A DNA stretch of 64,000 nucleotides, from contig NZ_CP048106.1 in NCBI RefSeq assembly GCF_010092985.1, forward strand, positions 2,046,001-2,110,000, written 5' to 3'. The notes beneath the pieces are model-generated. The model worked only from the letters and a program-made list of their open reading frames with translations. It did not search any database and was not told the DNA's origin. The position numbers and the translations under genes are program-made. Each line of letters opens with the position of its first letter. Within the stretch, counting starts at the first letter, position 1. The DNA is from Pontibacter pudoricolor (GTDB taxonomy: Bacteria; Bacteroidota; Bacteroidia; Cytophagales; Hymenobacteraceae). Below are positions 45,078-53,620 of the stretch, one piece after another.

Positions 45078-46619
45078 TTATAGTTCCTGATCCTCAACTA
45101 TAGCACTTACCCCACTTCCTAATTCCAGTAGCATAGCGTAATAAGACCGGGAATACATTTTTGATTTAAGCCAGGCATAGAAACTAATCTCTTGTATGTC
45201 GGTGCGCTCGAAGGTAGTGTAGGCCAGGGTTTCCTCTACATGTTGCATAAAAGCGGGTGTGGTCACAGCCTGCGGGTTATCGATCAGGAACTTAATAAGC
45301 TCCAGAAACCGGTTCACGTTCGTGTAAACAGGTTGGTACAGCAGGTCTTTAAACACGCGCTCTATACTTCTGATCTTATTCAGGGTAAGGTCTATGTTGC
45401 CGAGCTCGTATTGTATAATCATTTCGCCCAGGTTCTTTTTGAGGATCCATTCGCGACCCATTTTGCTCTCGCACCATTTATCCGACCGCTTTATGCTCAT
45501 CAAAACCCGGTTTGCTTTCCCGAACGCACCTTGTGTAAAGTAACTGAAACTAAGGCCAAGCTGGGCGGTAAGCTGGTCTTTGGTGCTAAGGGTTAGCTTT
45601 GCTTTGTGCAGCAGGTGCTCCATCAGTTTTATAGCATCGTCGTTGCGGTGCAGAAAGATCAGGTTGGCCACCAGCAGGAAGGTATAGCGTGGATAAAAAT
45701 GCGCGTAATGTCCTTTACCGTCGCCTTCCAGGCCCGCTTTTAGCTGCTCCAGATAATGCACCGACTCCGTAAATTTCTTGTTGCGGTATAACACATGCGC
45801 GATCATATACAGCAGGCTCAGTTTGTAATATTGATTGGCTTTCGAGAACCCATACTGCTGCTCTGTTTCGTGGTACTGCTTAATAATATAAGGCTCAAAA
45901 GAGAGGAAATCCTTACCGGCAAGTATAGCGCTTCGGGCAATGGACATCAGTTTATACAGCAAAGCAGGGCGTTTGCTTACCGCTTCCGATAAGCCATATT
46001 CTTTAAGCACATCCTGTATAATCCGGCCAAAATGTACATCGCTGCCTTGTTTGCGCACATCGCGCAGCCTTTTATTGATGATGCTGTTGGCAATATTGGC
46101 ACGTTCTTCTTCGTCTGCCGCCAGTTTGTTCTCATTGCGTTTCCTGATGATCTGGTCCAGGTCGTCGGCAAACTCGTTTTCAGCTTTTTCTATCTGCAAA
46201 TTATAGATGGTGTTCAGCAGGTCGAACTGCTCATTGGTTTGCGCCAGTTTCTCCGCTTTCCGCAGGTACGCCCAGGCCAGTTTATCCAGGCGCACTTCAA
46301 ACAGGTAACGCGCCATAGACAGCATCCCCATAATGGGTGCTGAAGCAGTGGTATCTTCTGCCATGCGTTTCAGTAGAATAAAGTCAGACAAATGGCGCAT
46401 CAGTCGCTTGCGAAGGGCATAATACGCTACCGGGTTCGGCTCATTTTTATAAAGCTTCCGGATGATCTGCTCCGATGCAAGCGGTTTTGGCAACTGCAGC
46501 AGTTGCAGCAGTTCCAGGTCTTTGCGGAATTCCTTCTGTTTCTGCCGCTGTATGAAAGCAGCCAGTCCCTGTTTGGCCTCTTCGTCAAGGGTATCGAGGG
46601 TAGTTTTCAGATCATCCAT
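45078..46619 (-). CDS. Large alpha-helical protein, TPR-like, unknown function
   Basis: The 513-residue protein appears to be all-helical: EIIRKLYKNE-type heptads, a Leu/Gln-rich N-terminus (LELLQLLQLPKPLAS) and repeated pairs of helices (KANQYYKLSLLYMIAHVLYRNKKFTESVHYLEQLKAGL by parts) like tetratricopeptide units. No catalytic motif and no signal peptide are visible. It is probably a cytoplasmic scaffold. I recognise no named family. It stands alone, divergent from the secreted pair at 46.8 kb. Confidence 0.7.
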   Translation of the reverse strand: MDDLKTTLDTLDEEAKQGLAAFIQRQKQKEFRKDLELLQLLQLPKPLASEQIIRKLYKNEPNPVAYYALRKRLMRHLSDFILLKRMAEDTTASAPIMGMLSMARYLFEVRLDKLAWAYLRKAEKLAQTNEQFDLLNTIYNLQIEKAENEFADDLDQIIRKRNENKLAADEEERANIANSIINKRLRDVRKQGSDVHFGRIIQDVLKEYGLSEAVSKRPALLYKLMSIARSAILAGKDFLSFEPYIIKQYHETEQQYGFSKANQYYKLSLLYMIAHVLYRNKKFTESVHYLEQLKAGLEGDGKGHYAHFYPRYTFLLVANLIFLHRNDDAIKLMEHLLHKAKLTLSTKDQLTAQLGLSFSYFTQGAFGKANRVLMSIKRSDKWCESKMGREWILKKNLGEMIIQYELGNIDLTLNKIRSIERVFKDLLYQPVYTNVNRFLELIKFLIDNPQAVTTPAFMQHVEETLAYTTFERTDIQEISFYAWLKSKMYSRSYYAMLLELGSGVSAIVEDQEL

Positions 46620-46781
46620 TCTGCAGGTTCTTTTAAAGTATAAAACCGGTCTAATATTACAAATTAAAAGTCTGATTACAACTTTACAACAAACTATAAA
46701 ACAGCCATTTACAGACTATATATTTACGACACAAAAGTCTGAATTCCAGAAGCATTGTTTTCATACTATATCTGAGGGCTA

Positions 46782-46789
46782 TACTTTTG
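46782..46789 (+). promoter_or_regulatory. Possible -7 element (TACTTTTG) for the secreted pair
   Basis: TACTTTTG fits TAnnTTTG, 50 bp before the 46840 ATG. A TTG lies upstream at 46755, but the spacing is longer than the usual 19 bp, so the call is weak. Confidence 0.3.
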
Positions 46790-46839
46790 ATCCATCTTAA
46801 ACACGAAAAAATATTATCTCACTATCAAAAGTATAAACC

Positions 46840-47562
46840 ATGAAAAAGCTATTCTTTACCTGTCTTGCCTTGTTTGTAGTATTGGCTTGCCAGGCCCAGG
46901 ACATTTTAACTAAGCGCAACGGCGACGAGCTGCAAGTAAAAGTGCAGGAAATAACACTGACCGAAGTAAAGTATAAGCGCTTCGACAACCTGGAAGGCCC
47001 CGTGATCTCTATTCTGAAATCGGAAGTGTTTATGATAAAGTATGAGAACGGCCTGAAAACAGTTATCTCCGGCGAAGCACCTGCAACTTCCACATCTTCG
47101 CCTTACCCCGATTACCAGCAACCGCAGCAGCAACATTTAAAACTATCAGGTCCGCGCCTCGGCTTTACTGTGCTTAGCTCAAAATTAGTTGATAACCTGG
47201 AGGAAGAGCACCAGGAAACTGTAAGCCCGTTTATCACACAGTTTGGCTGGCAGTTCGAGACGCGCATTTTTACGCTGGATAACGGAACATCCGGTTTGTT
47301 TGAGTTTGTACCGCTGGTTGGTGGCCTGGAGCAGGGCAAGTTTCTGCCAAGTTTAAGTGCGTTAATCGGTATCCGTGGCCCCAAAGGACTCGAGTTTGGC
47401 GTTGGGCCTAACCTATCGGTAGCAGGTGCCGGGCTTGTGTTTGCAGCCGGTACTAACTTCCAGAGCCAGGGTATAAACTTCCCGGTAAATATGGCCTTTG
47501 CCCCGTCTAAAGATGGCGCCCGCTTCAGTGTGCTGTTCGGTTTTAACTCACGCCGCAACTAA
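46840..47562 (+). CDS. Exported protein with a shared N-terminal domain, paralogue 1
   Basis: The 240 residues start with a signal peptide (LFFTCLALFVVLACQAQ). A domain of about 60 residues follows, DILTKRNGDELQVKVQEITL, with FMIKYENGLK at its end. A Pro/Gln/Ser-rich linker leads to a beta-rich domain of about 130 residues (FGWQFETRIFTLDNG, LIGIRGPKGLEFGVGPNLS) that looks like an outer-membrane barrel fragment. The N-terminal domain recurs in the next gene (NGDEL, EIT.TE, EVFM, NG.K). It is a tandem pair 28 bp apart. Confidence 0.7.
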   Translation: MKKLFFTCLALFVVLACQAQDILTKRNGDELQVKVQEITLTEVKYKRFDNLEGPVISILKSEVFMIKYENGLKTVISGEAPATSTSSPYPDYQQPQQQHLKLSGPRLGFTVLSSKLVDNLEEEHQETVSPFITQFGWQFETRIFTLDNGTSGLFEFVPLVGGLEQGKFLPSLSALIGIRGPKGLEFGVGPNLSVAGAGLVFAAGTNFQSQGINFPVNMAFAPSKDGARFSVLFGFNSRRN

Positions 47563-47590
47563 CTATAAACTATAGCTAGAACTGAAAGCC

Positions 47591-48178
47591 ATGAAAAAGT
47601 ATTTACTGATTTTACTTTCTTGCTCGTTGGCACAGGTTGCCCTGCCGCAGGATGTGATCGTTAAAATAAACGGCGACGAATTAAAAGCCAGAGTAAAGGA
47701 GATTACGACAACCGAGATCACTTACCTGTCTGCTGATACTACTGATATACTAAACTATAAAATGGCTAAGGCTGAAGTGTTTATGGTGCGTTTTGCCAAC
47801 GGCACCAAAGAGGTCTTCTCAGAAAATCTGCTATCTGAAACTATAGCTAAAGCAACTATAGCCAACCCAGCTCTTATGTATCAGAAAGGCCGTCAGGATG
47901 CACGGTCTTATTACAATGGTACCGGTGCCTTGCTGGGTTCGGCGGCCTCGGTTTTTCTAGCCGGTCCTGTCGGGCCTATAATTATTGGAGCTGTAAAACC
48001 CAGGGCTCGCTATAACAAATCATTGCCTGCTGCATCTCTGCAAGACCCAAATTATGTTAAAGGATACGAGAAGCAGGCGCACAACCGGAAGATAGGAAAA
48101 GCTGCGCTAGGTTTTGGAATAGGAACTGGTGTAAGCGTATTATATCTGATTTTGAGTGTAATGAGTCCGGGAAAATAG
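47591..48178 (+). CDS. Exported protein with a shared N-terminal domain, paralogue 2
   Basis: The 195-residue protein has a signal peptide (LLILLSCSLAQVALPQ) and the same N-terminal domain as its neighbour (VIVKINGDELKARVKEITTT, EVFMVRFANGTKEVF). The C-terminal half differs: a Gly-rich hydrophobic segment (LLGSAASVFLAGPVGPIIIG) and a second one near the end (LGFGIGTGVSVLYLILSVM), suggesting membrane insertion. The function is unknown. The shared domain with two different tails suggests domain swapping after duplication. Confidence 0.7.
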   Translation: MKKYLLILLSCSLAQVALPQDVIVKINGDELKARVKEITTTEITYLSADTTDILNYKMAKAEVFMVRFANGTKEVFSENLLSETIAKATIANPALMYQKGRQDARSYYNGTGALLGSAASVFLAGPVGPIIIGAVKPRARYNKSLPAASLQDPNYVKGYEKQAHNRKIGKAALGFGIGTGVSVLYLILSVMSPGK

Positions 48179-48278
48179 GGATTGAAACTATAGATTCTGA
48201 GTCATAGTATGGTTTCAGTATCTATAGTTTAATCGAGAGTGCTGCTATGTTTTGAGTATTGATCTGCTATCGTTAACC

Positions 48279-48457
48279 CACCCCTTCCCCTCCCAAGAGG
48301 GGAATTTCTGCAACTATTATAGTTAATAATATAGATATATAGTTAGCGTTGGTCATTCCCTGGCCCCTCCAAAAAAGAGCACAGGATATTCTGCTTGTAT
48401 CGGCGTTTTAATAGCAATAAAATTCCCCTGCTCGGAGGGGTTAGGGGTGGGTTCAAG
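48279..48457. repeat. Two CCCCTCCC-type hairpin modules
   Basis: ACCCACCCCTTCCCCTCCC-AAGAGGGGAATTT (48276-48310) is followed by CTATTATAGTT. An inverse copy, AATTCCCCTGCTCGGAGGGG..TAGGGGTGGGTT, lies at 48420-48454. Together with TATAGTT motifs they occupy the gap between the secreted pair and xerD. Confidence 0.7.
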
Positions 48458-48469
48458 TAAGCCAAACCC

Positions 48470-49369
48470 CTAACTTCTCGGATGAAAATCCTTGATGACC
48501 TGTTTCAGATAATCTCTGTCCAGGTGGGTATAAATTTCGGTGGTGGTAATAGATTCGTGGCCCAGCATTTCCTGCACAGCGCGCAGGTCGGCGCCGCCTT
48601 CTATTAAGTGCGTGGCAAACGAATGGCGGAACGTGTGCGGACTTACCTGTTTTTGTATGCCGGCTCTGGCAGCCAGGTCTTTGATGATCGTGAAAACCAT
48701 AACGCGCGTAAGCCTGGAGCCACGGCGGTTCAGGAACACAATATCCTCATGCCCTTTTTTGATTTTAAGATGGCAACGCACGCCTTCGCGGTATAGTTTA
48801 ATGTGCTTCAATGCGTCGCGCCCGATCGGCACAAGGCGTTCCTTGTCGCCCTTACCTGCCACTTTCAGAAAGCCCATATCCTCGTACAGGTTACTCAGTT
48901 TCAGATCCAGCAACTCGGATACACGCAGCCCCGAACTATAGAGAGTTTCCAGCATGGCACGGTTGCGGGTTCCTTCGGGAGTGGAAAGGTCTATGGCGGC
49001 CAGCAGTTGTTCTATTTCATGAAAGTTAAGGGTATCAGGTAGTTTCCGGTCAAGCTTGGGGGCTTCTATCGTTTCGGACGGGTCGGCGGTCAGCATGTCT
49101 TCCATGATCAGGAACTTATAAAATGCCCGGATACCCGACAGCGTTCGCGCCTGCGAGTGCACCGTCATCCCCAGTTCGTTTACCCATTCCAGGAAATCGC
49201 GGAGTATAGTTGGGGTTATGTTTTCGGGGGCAACCTGCAACCCTTTCAGTTCCAGGAAATCTGTCAGCTTTCTAACATCACGCAAATAGGCCTCCACCGA
49301 GTGGCCCGACAACGACTTCTCCAGCCGCAGGTATTGTTCAAATTGCTTAACAGTTATATTCCAGGTCAT
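48470..49369 (-). CDS. xerD: Tyrosine recombinase XerD
   Basis: The 299-residue site-specific recombinase resolves chromosome dimers at dif together with a partner and FtsK, whose gene is also in this window. The N-terminal SAM-like domain (FEQYLRLEKSLSGHSVEAYLRD) leads to the catalytic domain. Its catalytic residues are Arg in LYSSGLRVSELL, Lys in VAGKGDKERLVP, HTFRHSFATHL, the His in LGHESITTTEIY and the nucleophile Tyr in TEIYTHLDRD. It is divergent from aroQ, an arrangement common in Bacteroidota. Confidence 0.93.
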   Translation of the reverse strand: MTWNITVKQFEQYLRLEKSLSGHSVEAYLRDVRKLTDFLELKGLQVAPENITPTILRDFLEWVNELGMTVHSQARTLSGIRAFYKFLIMEDMLTADPSETIEAPKLDRKLPDTLNFHEIEQLLAAIDLSTPEGTRNRAMLETLYSSGLRVSELLDLKLSNLYEDMGFLKVAGKGDKERLVPIGRDALKHIKLYREGVRCHLKIKKGHEDIVFLNRRGSRLTRVMVFTIIKDLAARAGIQKQVSPHTFRHSFATHLIEGGADLRAVQEMLGHESITTTEIYTHLDRDYLKQVIKDFHPRS

Positions 49370-49377
49370 GGGCGGAG

Positions 49378-49478
49378 TTAGAAAGTTGGGAAGTTAGAAA
49401 GTTAAAGAGTTTAGGAGTTAGAGAGTTTGTGAGTTATAGAATTCAGAAAGTTAGGAAGTTAAAAAGTTAGATAGTTAG
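49378..49478. repeat. Degenerate tandem repeat of AGTTAGAAAGTTA-type units
   Basis: Same irregular 9-11-bp units as at 40285-40395, here directly upstream of xerD and read in the same sense on the + strand. Confidence 0.75.
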
Positions 49479-49488
49479 CAATTCGTAG

Positions 49489-49567
49489 AGACGCAATACG
49501 TTGCGTCTTTTTAGCTTTAGAGCAATTAAAATCCTGTTCATCCTTTAATCCTGAAAATCCTGATTCA
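49489..49567. repeat. AGACGCAA hairpin plus AATCCTG repeat
   Basis: AGACGCAA-TACG-TTGCGTCT (49489-49508) is followed by AATCCTGTTCATCCTTTAATCCTGAAAATCCTG. The same two elements occur together at 35.28-35.32 kb in inverse order. A second AGACGCAA-AGTA-TTGCGTCT lies at 35.69 kb. Confidence 0.75.
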
Positions 49568-49617
49568 GACCATCCAACAATTCAACAATTTAAAGTAAAG
49601 CAAATATAGTTAATCCT

Positions 49618-49625
49618 TACCTTTG
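49618..49625 (+). promoter_or_regulatory. Possible -7 element (TACCTTTG) for aroQ
   Basis: TTACCTTTGCA matches the Bacteroidota -7 consensus 43 bp before the aroQ ATG. The same TACCTTTGC occurs before marC and the DUF5602-like gene. A -33 element is not clear. Confidence 0.4.
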
Positions 49626-49667
49626 CAGCTTCCGTTTTATGCGGAAAACAAGCAACACCCAGATACT

Positions 49668-50117
49668 ATGAAAATACTGATCCTGAATGGACCTAACCTG
49701 AATTTGCTCGGCATCCGAGAGAAAGCGGTGTATGGCTCCCGTTCGTTCGAAGATTATTTTGAGGAGCTGAAAGAAGCTTTTCCGGCACTGGAGCTAACTT
49801 ATTTCCAGAGCAACACCGAAGGCACTTTAATCGACAAATTGCACGAAGTCGGGTTTACCTACAAAGGGATCGTATTTAATGCAGGTGCCTATACACATAC
49901 ATCGGTTGCCTTATCTGATGCCGTTAAAGCCATAGAAGCGCCTGTTGTGGAAGTGCATATCTCCAACATTTATGCCCGCGAAGCTTTCCGGCACAAAAGT
50001 ATGCTGGCACCGTATTGCACCGGCTCTATAGTTGGCTTTGGCCTGGAGAGTTACCGCCTGGCGCTGCAGTACTTCGAACGCCTGAAGCCTAAACAAATTG
50101 GTTTCGGTGCTAAATAA
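49668..50117 (+). CDS. aroQ: 3-dehydroquinate dehydratase, type II
   Basis: AroQ dehydrates 3-dehydroquinate in the shikimate pathway. The 149-residue protein has the type II features ILILNGPNLNLLGIRE, the Tyr in AVYGS, QSNTEGTLIDKLHE, the catalytic His in AYTHTSVALSDA (Asn-Ala-Gly-Ala-Tyr-Thr-His) and VEVHISNIYAREAFR. The ATG at 49668 is the family start. Fifteen codons of open frame upstream are not conserved. It is divergent from xerD, with a repeat array between them. Confidence 0.95.
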   Translation: MKILILNGPNLNLLGIREKAVYGSRSFEDYFEELKEAFPALELTYFQSNTEGTLIDKLHEVGFTYKGIVFNAGAYTHTSVALSDAVKAIEAPVVEVHISNIYAREAFRHKSMLAPYCTGSIVGFGLESYRLALQYFERLKPKQIGFGAK

Positions 50118-50206
50118 ACTACAGCCCGGCACGTTAGCATACCGAACAGAACCTTTTACATTAAAAAAAGTATAGTTTTTACGCTATATTTTATTTATAT
50201 TCCTGA

Positions 50207-51271
50207 ATGATACTCAATTTTTATCCCGGCCCATCTAAAATTTACCCCGAAGTACGCGCCTACATGACAGATGCTTACGACGAAGGTATTTTAGGAGCAC
50301 CGCACCGCGGAGAGCAGTTTGTACAGCTTTCGAGGGCTACGGTAGGCTTAGTAAAACGCAAACTTAACATTCCCGAAGATTATTACATCTTCTTTACCTC
50401 CGGGGCTACAGAGTGCTGGGAAATTCTTATTCAAAGTCTTACAAAGCATAAAAGCTATCATATTTACAACGGCTCTTTCGGGGAGAAATGGTACGACTAT
50501 GCTAAAAAACTACGCCCGCACGCTGAAGGCATTTCCTTCGATCTGAATGAGGCCATGCCGGTGGAACAGTTAACAATAAGCGCTGATACCGAACTTATCT
50601 GCTTAACCCAGAACGAGACATCGAACGGCACCCAGGTTTCGGCCACTACTATCCTTAACCTGCATAACCGCTACCGCGACACCTTAATTGCTGTAGATGC
50701 TACCTCGTCTATGGCGGGCCTGAACCTTAAAATCATAAAAGCAGATATCTGGTTTGCCTCGGTACAGAAATGCTTTGGGCTGCCTCCCGGGCTTGGTGTT
50801 ATGGCGTGTTCGCCGCGCGCTATTTTCAGGGCGAAGCAGATGGCCGAACGCGGGCACTATAACAGCCTGGTAGGTATCTACGAAAAAATGCTGAACTACC
50901 AGACCACGCACACGCCAAACGTGCTGGGTATATACCTGTTGCGCCGTGTGCTCGAAGACCGTCCGTTCATTAAAGGCATTGAACAGGAACTGGTAGACCG
51001 CTCGACAGCCCTTTACGAATTCTTTGCCCAGTTCCAGGATATACAGTTGCTGGTAGAGAATGAAGAGGTGCGCTCCCGTACAGTTATTGCTTTACAGGCC
51101 AGCGAGCGTTTGGTGGATGATATTAAAAAACGTGCCCTGCACCATAACATAAGGCTTGGAAATGGCTATGGCGCATGGCAGCGCAATACATTTCGTATCG
51201 CAAACTTCCCGGCCATACTGGATGAAGAGTATGAAGAACTAAAACGCTTTTTCCTGCACTATTACGCCTAA
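50207..51271 (+). CDS. Class V aminotransferase (SerC-like)
   Basis: The 354-residue PLP enzyme has MILNFYPGPSKIYPEVRAYM at the start and SGATECWE. The PLP Lys lies in WFASVQKCFGLPPGLGVM (about residue 187). Asp binding the pyridine nitrogen lies in LIAVDATSSMAGL. It resembles phosphoserine aminotransferase (SerC) by its GPS opening, but the class also includes alanine-glyoxylate and cysteine-type enzymes. The context (aroQ upstream, marC downstream) does not decide it. Length is usual for the class. Confidence 0.85.
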   Translation: MILNFYPGPSKIYPEVRAYMTDAYDEGILGAPHRGEQFVQLSRATVGLVKRKLNIPEDYYIFFTSGATECWEILIQSLTKHKSYHIYNGSFGEKWYDYAKKLRPHAEGISFDLNEAMPVEQLTISADTELICLTQNETSNGTQVSATTILNLHNRYRDTLIAVDATSSMAGLNLKIIKADIWFASVQKCFGLPPGLGVMACSPRAIFRAKQMAERGHYNSLVGIYEKMLNYQTTHTPNVLGIYLLRRVLEDRPFIKGIEQELVDRSTALYEFFAQFQDIQLLVENEEVRSRTVIALQASERLVDDIKKRALHHNIRLGNGYGAWQRNTFRIANFPAILDEEYEELKRFFLHYYA

Positions 51272-51276
51272 AATTA

Positions 51277-51284
51277 TACCTTTG
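51277..51284 (+). promoter_or_regulatory. Possible -7 element (TACCTTTG) for marC
   Basis: TTATACCTTTGCG matches the -7 consensus 25 bp before the marC ATG, right after the aminotransferase stop. It is almost identical to the elements at 49618 and 56841. Confidence 0.4.
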
Positions 51285-51308
51285 CGCCAAAACTAAGTAT
51301 AAGCGCAC

Positions 51309-51881
51309 ATGGGTATTTTTAACTTCAAGGAAATCATATCGGTAACGCTGATCCTGTTTGCGATCATCGATATTCTGGGCTCTATCCCGATCATTATTAA
51401 CCTGCGTAAGCGCGAAGGCGTTATCCAGTCCGAAAAAGCCACCATCATTTCCGGGGTGCTGATGATCGCTTTCCTGTTTGTGGGCGATGGTATTCTAAAG
51501 CTTTTCGGTATCGATTTCCAGTCGTTTGCCATGGCGGGTGCCATCATCATTTTTATTATTGGTCTGGAGATGATCCTGGGCAAAGACTTTTTCCATACTG
51601 ACCCCGAAATTAAAAGTGGTTCTATAGTTCCGCTGGCCTTCCCGCTTATAGTTGGGGCCGGCACCATGACTACCCTGCTTTCGCTTCGTGCCGCTTATTC
51701 GGTTCCAAACATCCTGGTGGGCATTATTCTTAACCTGCTTTTTGTTTATATTGTACTAAAAGCATCTCCATGGATAGAGAAAAGACTTGGCAAAGCTGGC
51801 GCCGATGTGTTGCGTAAAGTGTTCGGAGTTATACTTTTAGCCATCGCCATTAAGCTGTTCAAGAGCAACCTGCCGATTTAA
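51309..51881 (+). CDS. MarC-family integral membrane protein
   Basis: The 190-residue protein has six predicted transmembrane helices. The MarC signature is LILFAIIDILGSIPIIINL in the first helix, and the repeat half shows VPLAFPLIVGAGTMTTLLSL. The family was first tied to multiple antibiotic resistance, but that link has been withdrawn and the function is unknown. It stands alone, possibly with its own promoter. Confidence 0.9.
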   Translation: MGIFNFKEIISVTLILFAIIDILGSIPIIINLRKREGVIQSEKATIISGVLMIAFLFVGDGILKLFGIDFQSFAMAGAIIIFIIGLEMILGKDFFHTDPEIKSGSIVPLAFPLIVGAGTMTTLLSLRAAYSVPNILVGIILNLLFVYIVLKASPWIEKRLGKAGADVLRKVFGVILLAIAIKLFKSNLPI

Positions 51882-51919
51882 TAATTTTGAATAACTGAAT
51901 TTTGAATGACTGAATATCT

Positions 51920-51985
51920 TTTGTCATTTCGAGTGCAGCGAGAAATCTAAGTAGAATATATGACAGATCTCTCATGGCATCGAGA
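51920..51985. repeat. TTTGTCATTTCGAGTGCAGCGAGAAATCT dispersed repeat
   Basis: TTTTGTCATTTCGAG..CGAGAAATCT, followed by ATGACAGATCTCTC. Relatives occur at 3.35, 16.8, 26.44, 52.57 and 61.94 kb. Confidence 0.6.
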
Positions 51986-52068
51986 TAACGATCAGAAATT
52001 CAACCTCTTAATCAACCTTCATATTCACCCATTCAAACTTCAATTATTCATTTATTCAAAATTACCTT

Positions 52069-52533
52069 ATGATCGAATTATTTACTGACGGTGCTTCGCG
52101 AGGCAATCCGGGGCCAGGTGGTTTTGGTGTACTATTGCGCTGGGGGCCGCACGTAAAAGAGCTGACCGCCGGGTTCCGTAAAACAACCAACAACCGAATG
52201 GAGTTACTGGCTGTTATAGTTGGTTTAGAGGCTATTACCAAGCCTGGCATTCCGATTACCGTGTATTCCGACTCAAAGTATGTGGTCGATGCCGTGGAAA
52301 AACGTTGGGTATTTGGCTGGCAGAAAAAAGGCTTTGCCGGCAAAGCCAACGGCGACCTGTGGGCCCGTTTCCTGCGTGTTTATGCCAGGCACAACGTAAA
52401 ATTTGTATGGATTCGCGGCCACGCCGGTCACCCCGAAAACGAACGCTGCGACGAGCTAGCCGTTGCCAGCGCCTTACAACCCAACCTGCCCGCCGACGAA
52501 GGGTTTGAATCAGGTATGTTCAATTCGAAATAA
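52069..52533 (+). CDS. rnhA: Ribonuclease HI
   Basis: RNase HI cuts the RNA strand of RNA-DNA hybrids. The 154-residue protein has the four catalytic acids: D7 in LFTDGASRGNPGPGG, E in TNNRMELLAVIVGL (about 45), D in TVYSDSKYVVDAV (about 67) and D in ENERCDELA (about 130). The conserved His is in IRGHAGHPENE. Length is normal. It is followed by trmN6 after a repeat-filled 140-bp gap. Confidence 0.96.
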   Translation: MIELFTDGASRGNPGPGGFGVLLRWGPHVKELTAGFRKTTNNRMELLAVIVGLEAITKPGIPITVYSDSKYVVDAVEKRWVFGWQKKGFAGKANGDLWARFLRVYARHNVKFVWIRGHAGHPENERCDELAVASALQPNLPADEGFESGMFNSK

Positions 52534-52567
52534 TGAATAGTGAGTAATGAAAAATGATTAATTCCTG

Positions 52568-52640
52568 TTGTCATCTCGACAGCAGGAGAGATCCATCTGG
52601 AATCCATAATAGATTTCTCGCTCAGGCTCGAAATGACAAT
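52568..52640. repeat. Paired GTCATCTCGA / TCGAAATGAC inverted repeat
   Basis: TGTCATCTCGACAGCAGGAGAGATC on the left and GATTTCTCGCTCAGGCTCGAAATGACA on the right are imperfect reverse complements, with 25 bp between. It is the dispersed TTTGTCATTTCGA element in both orientations back to back. Confidence 0.7.
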
Positions 52641-52675
52641 CAACACATTCATTATCCATTAACTAATCGTTAAAA

Positions 52676-53392
52676 TTGGCCAATACCTACTTCCAATTCA
52701 AGCAGTTTAAAGTAGAGCAGGACAAGTGCGCCATGAAAGTGTGTACCGATTCGTGCTTGTTTGGGGCTGTAATAGATGTCAGCGAGGCTAGCCAAATTTT
52801 AGATATTGGTACCGGCACGGGTTTGCTTTCGCTGATGGTAGCCCAGCGCTCCGAAGCAACTATAGATGCCGTTGAAATTAACCCGGAAGCAGCCGCACAG
52901 GCCTCAGAGAATTTTGCTTTAAGCCCCTGGGCAGACAGGCTGCATTTACACCCGGTAAGCTTGCAGGAATTTGCAAAGGTTAACCAGCAGAACTATGGCG
53001 TTATCCTTTCCAACCCGCCATTTTTCCTGGCATCCTTAAAGTCCGGAAATGCTGCAAAGGACAGCGCCAAACACACCGGAGATCTCTTTTTTGAAGATAT
53101 CCTGGTTTTTGCACAGAAACACCTGACACCCCAGGGCAAACTATATATTCTGCTCCCACCAGCTGAGGCCCAACATTTTGCAGAACTGGCTACAGACCAC
53201 CAACTATACCTTACAGAAACGATTGAAGTTTTTACTTACATCAACGGCCAGTGCATCCGCCATATCCAAACCTATAGTTTCGTAAAGTCAGCCTCCCCAA
53301 CTATAAGCCAACTCCACATCCGCGAAGCCGATAAAACAACCTACACTGCTGCATTTACAGAACTATTACGCGACTATTATCTGCATTTGTAA
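52676..53392 (+). CDS. trmN6: tRNA1(Val) (adenine-37-N6)-methyltransferase TrmN6-like
   Basis: The 238-residue class I SAM-dependent methyltransferase starts with the family segment FQFKQFKVEQDKCAMKVCTDS. SAM motif I is ILDIGTGTGLLSLMVA, an acidic residue follows in IDAVEINPEA, and the catalytic NPPF motif is in ILSNPPFFL. These match the YfiC group that methylates A37 of tRNA1(Val). The start is a TTG at 52676: an in-frame stop lies 4 codons upstream and the family N-terminus starts here. No ATG is available before residue 20. Confidence 0.9.
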   Translation: MANTYFQFKQFKVEQDKCAMKVCTDSCLFGAVIDVSEASQILDIGTGTGLLSLMVAQRSEATIDAVEINPEAAAQASENFALSPWADRLHLHPVSLQEFAKVNQQNYGVILSNPPFFLASLKSGNAAKDSAKHTGDLFFEDILVFAQKHLTPQGKLYILLPPAEAQHFAELATDHQLYLTETIEVFTYINGQCIRHIQTYSFVKSASPTISQLHIREADKTTYTAAFTELLRDYYLHL

Positions 53393-53400
53393 TACGCTAC

Positions 53401-53546
53401 TGCCCTCGCTCGCGTCCCGCGAGTGTGAGTTATTTAGCGGACTCTGGCCGCTTTAAACTATAGTTTAAGTTGCCTGGTTTTATACTTTTAGTGTAAAGTG
53501 GCGGGACGCCATAGGTAACCCACACTCGCAGAACGCGAGCGAGGGC
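53401..53546. repeat. About 30-bp inverted repeat with internal GGA/TCC-loop hairpins
   Basis: Arms near 53401-53432 and 53516-53546 (GCCCTCGCTCGCG..GTGTGAGTTA and its inverse with GAACGCGAGCGAGGGC) enclose AACTATAGTTTAA and a small hairpin TGGCG-GGA-CGCCA (53499-53511). The left arm contains CTCGCG-TCC-CGCGAG. The sequence CTCGCG..CGCGAG also occurs in the 24.3 kb repeat. Confidence 0.8.
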
Positions 53547-53573
53547 AAGAGATATGCTGGCAATATGCTGGCG

Positions 53574-53588
53574 CGAGTTTGTAACTCG
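53574..53588. repeat. Hairpin CGAGTT-TGT-AACTCG after ATGCTGGCG
   Basis: Same lead-in as the hairpins at 16.1 and 26.48 kb, with TT/AA in place of CT/AG or CG/CG in the stem and the same TGT loop as at 26.48 kb. Confidence 0.8.
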
Positions 53589-53620
53589 TGCCTATCTATG
53601 ATGTTGGATTTGTAATTAAA

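Noticed and set aside
48470-49369. XerD as an integrase of a mobile element
   Set aside because: It is a normal-length XerD next to aroQ with no attachment repeats or cargo genes around, so the housekeeping role is preferred.
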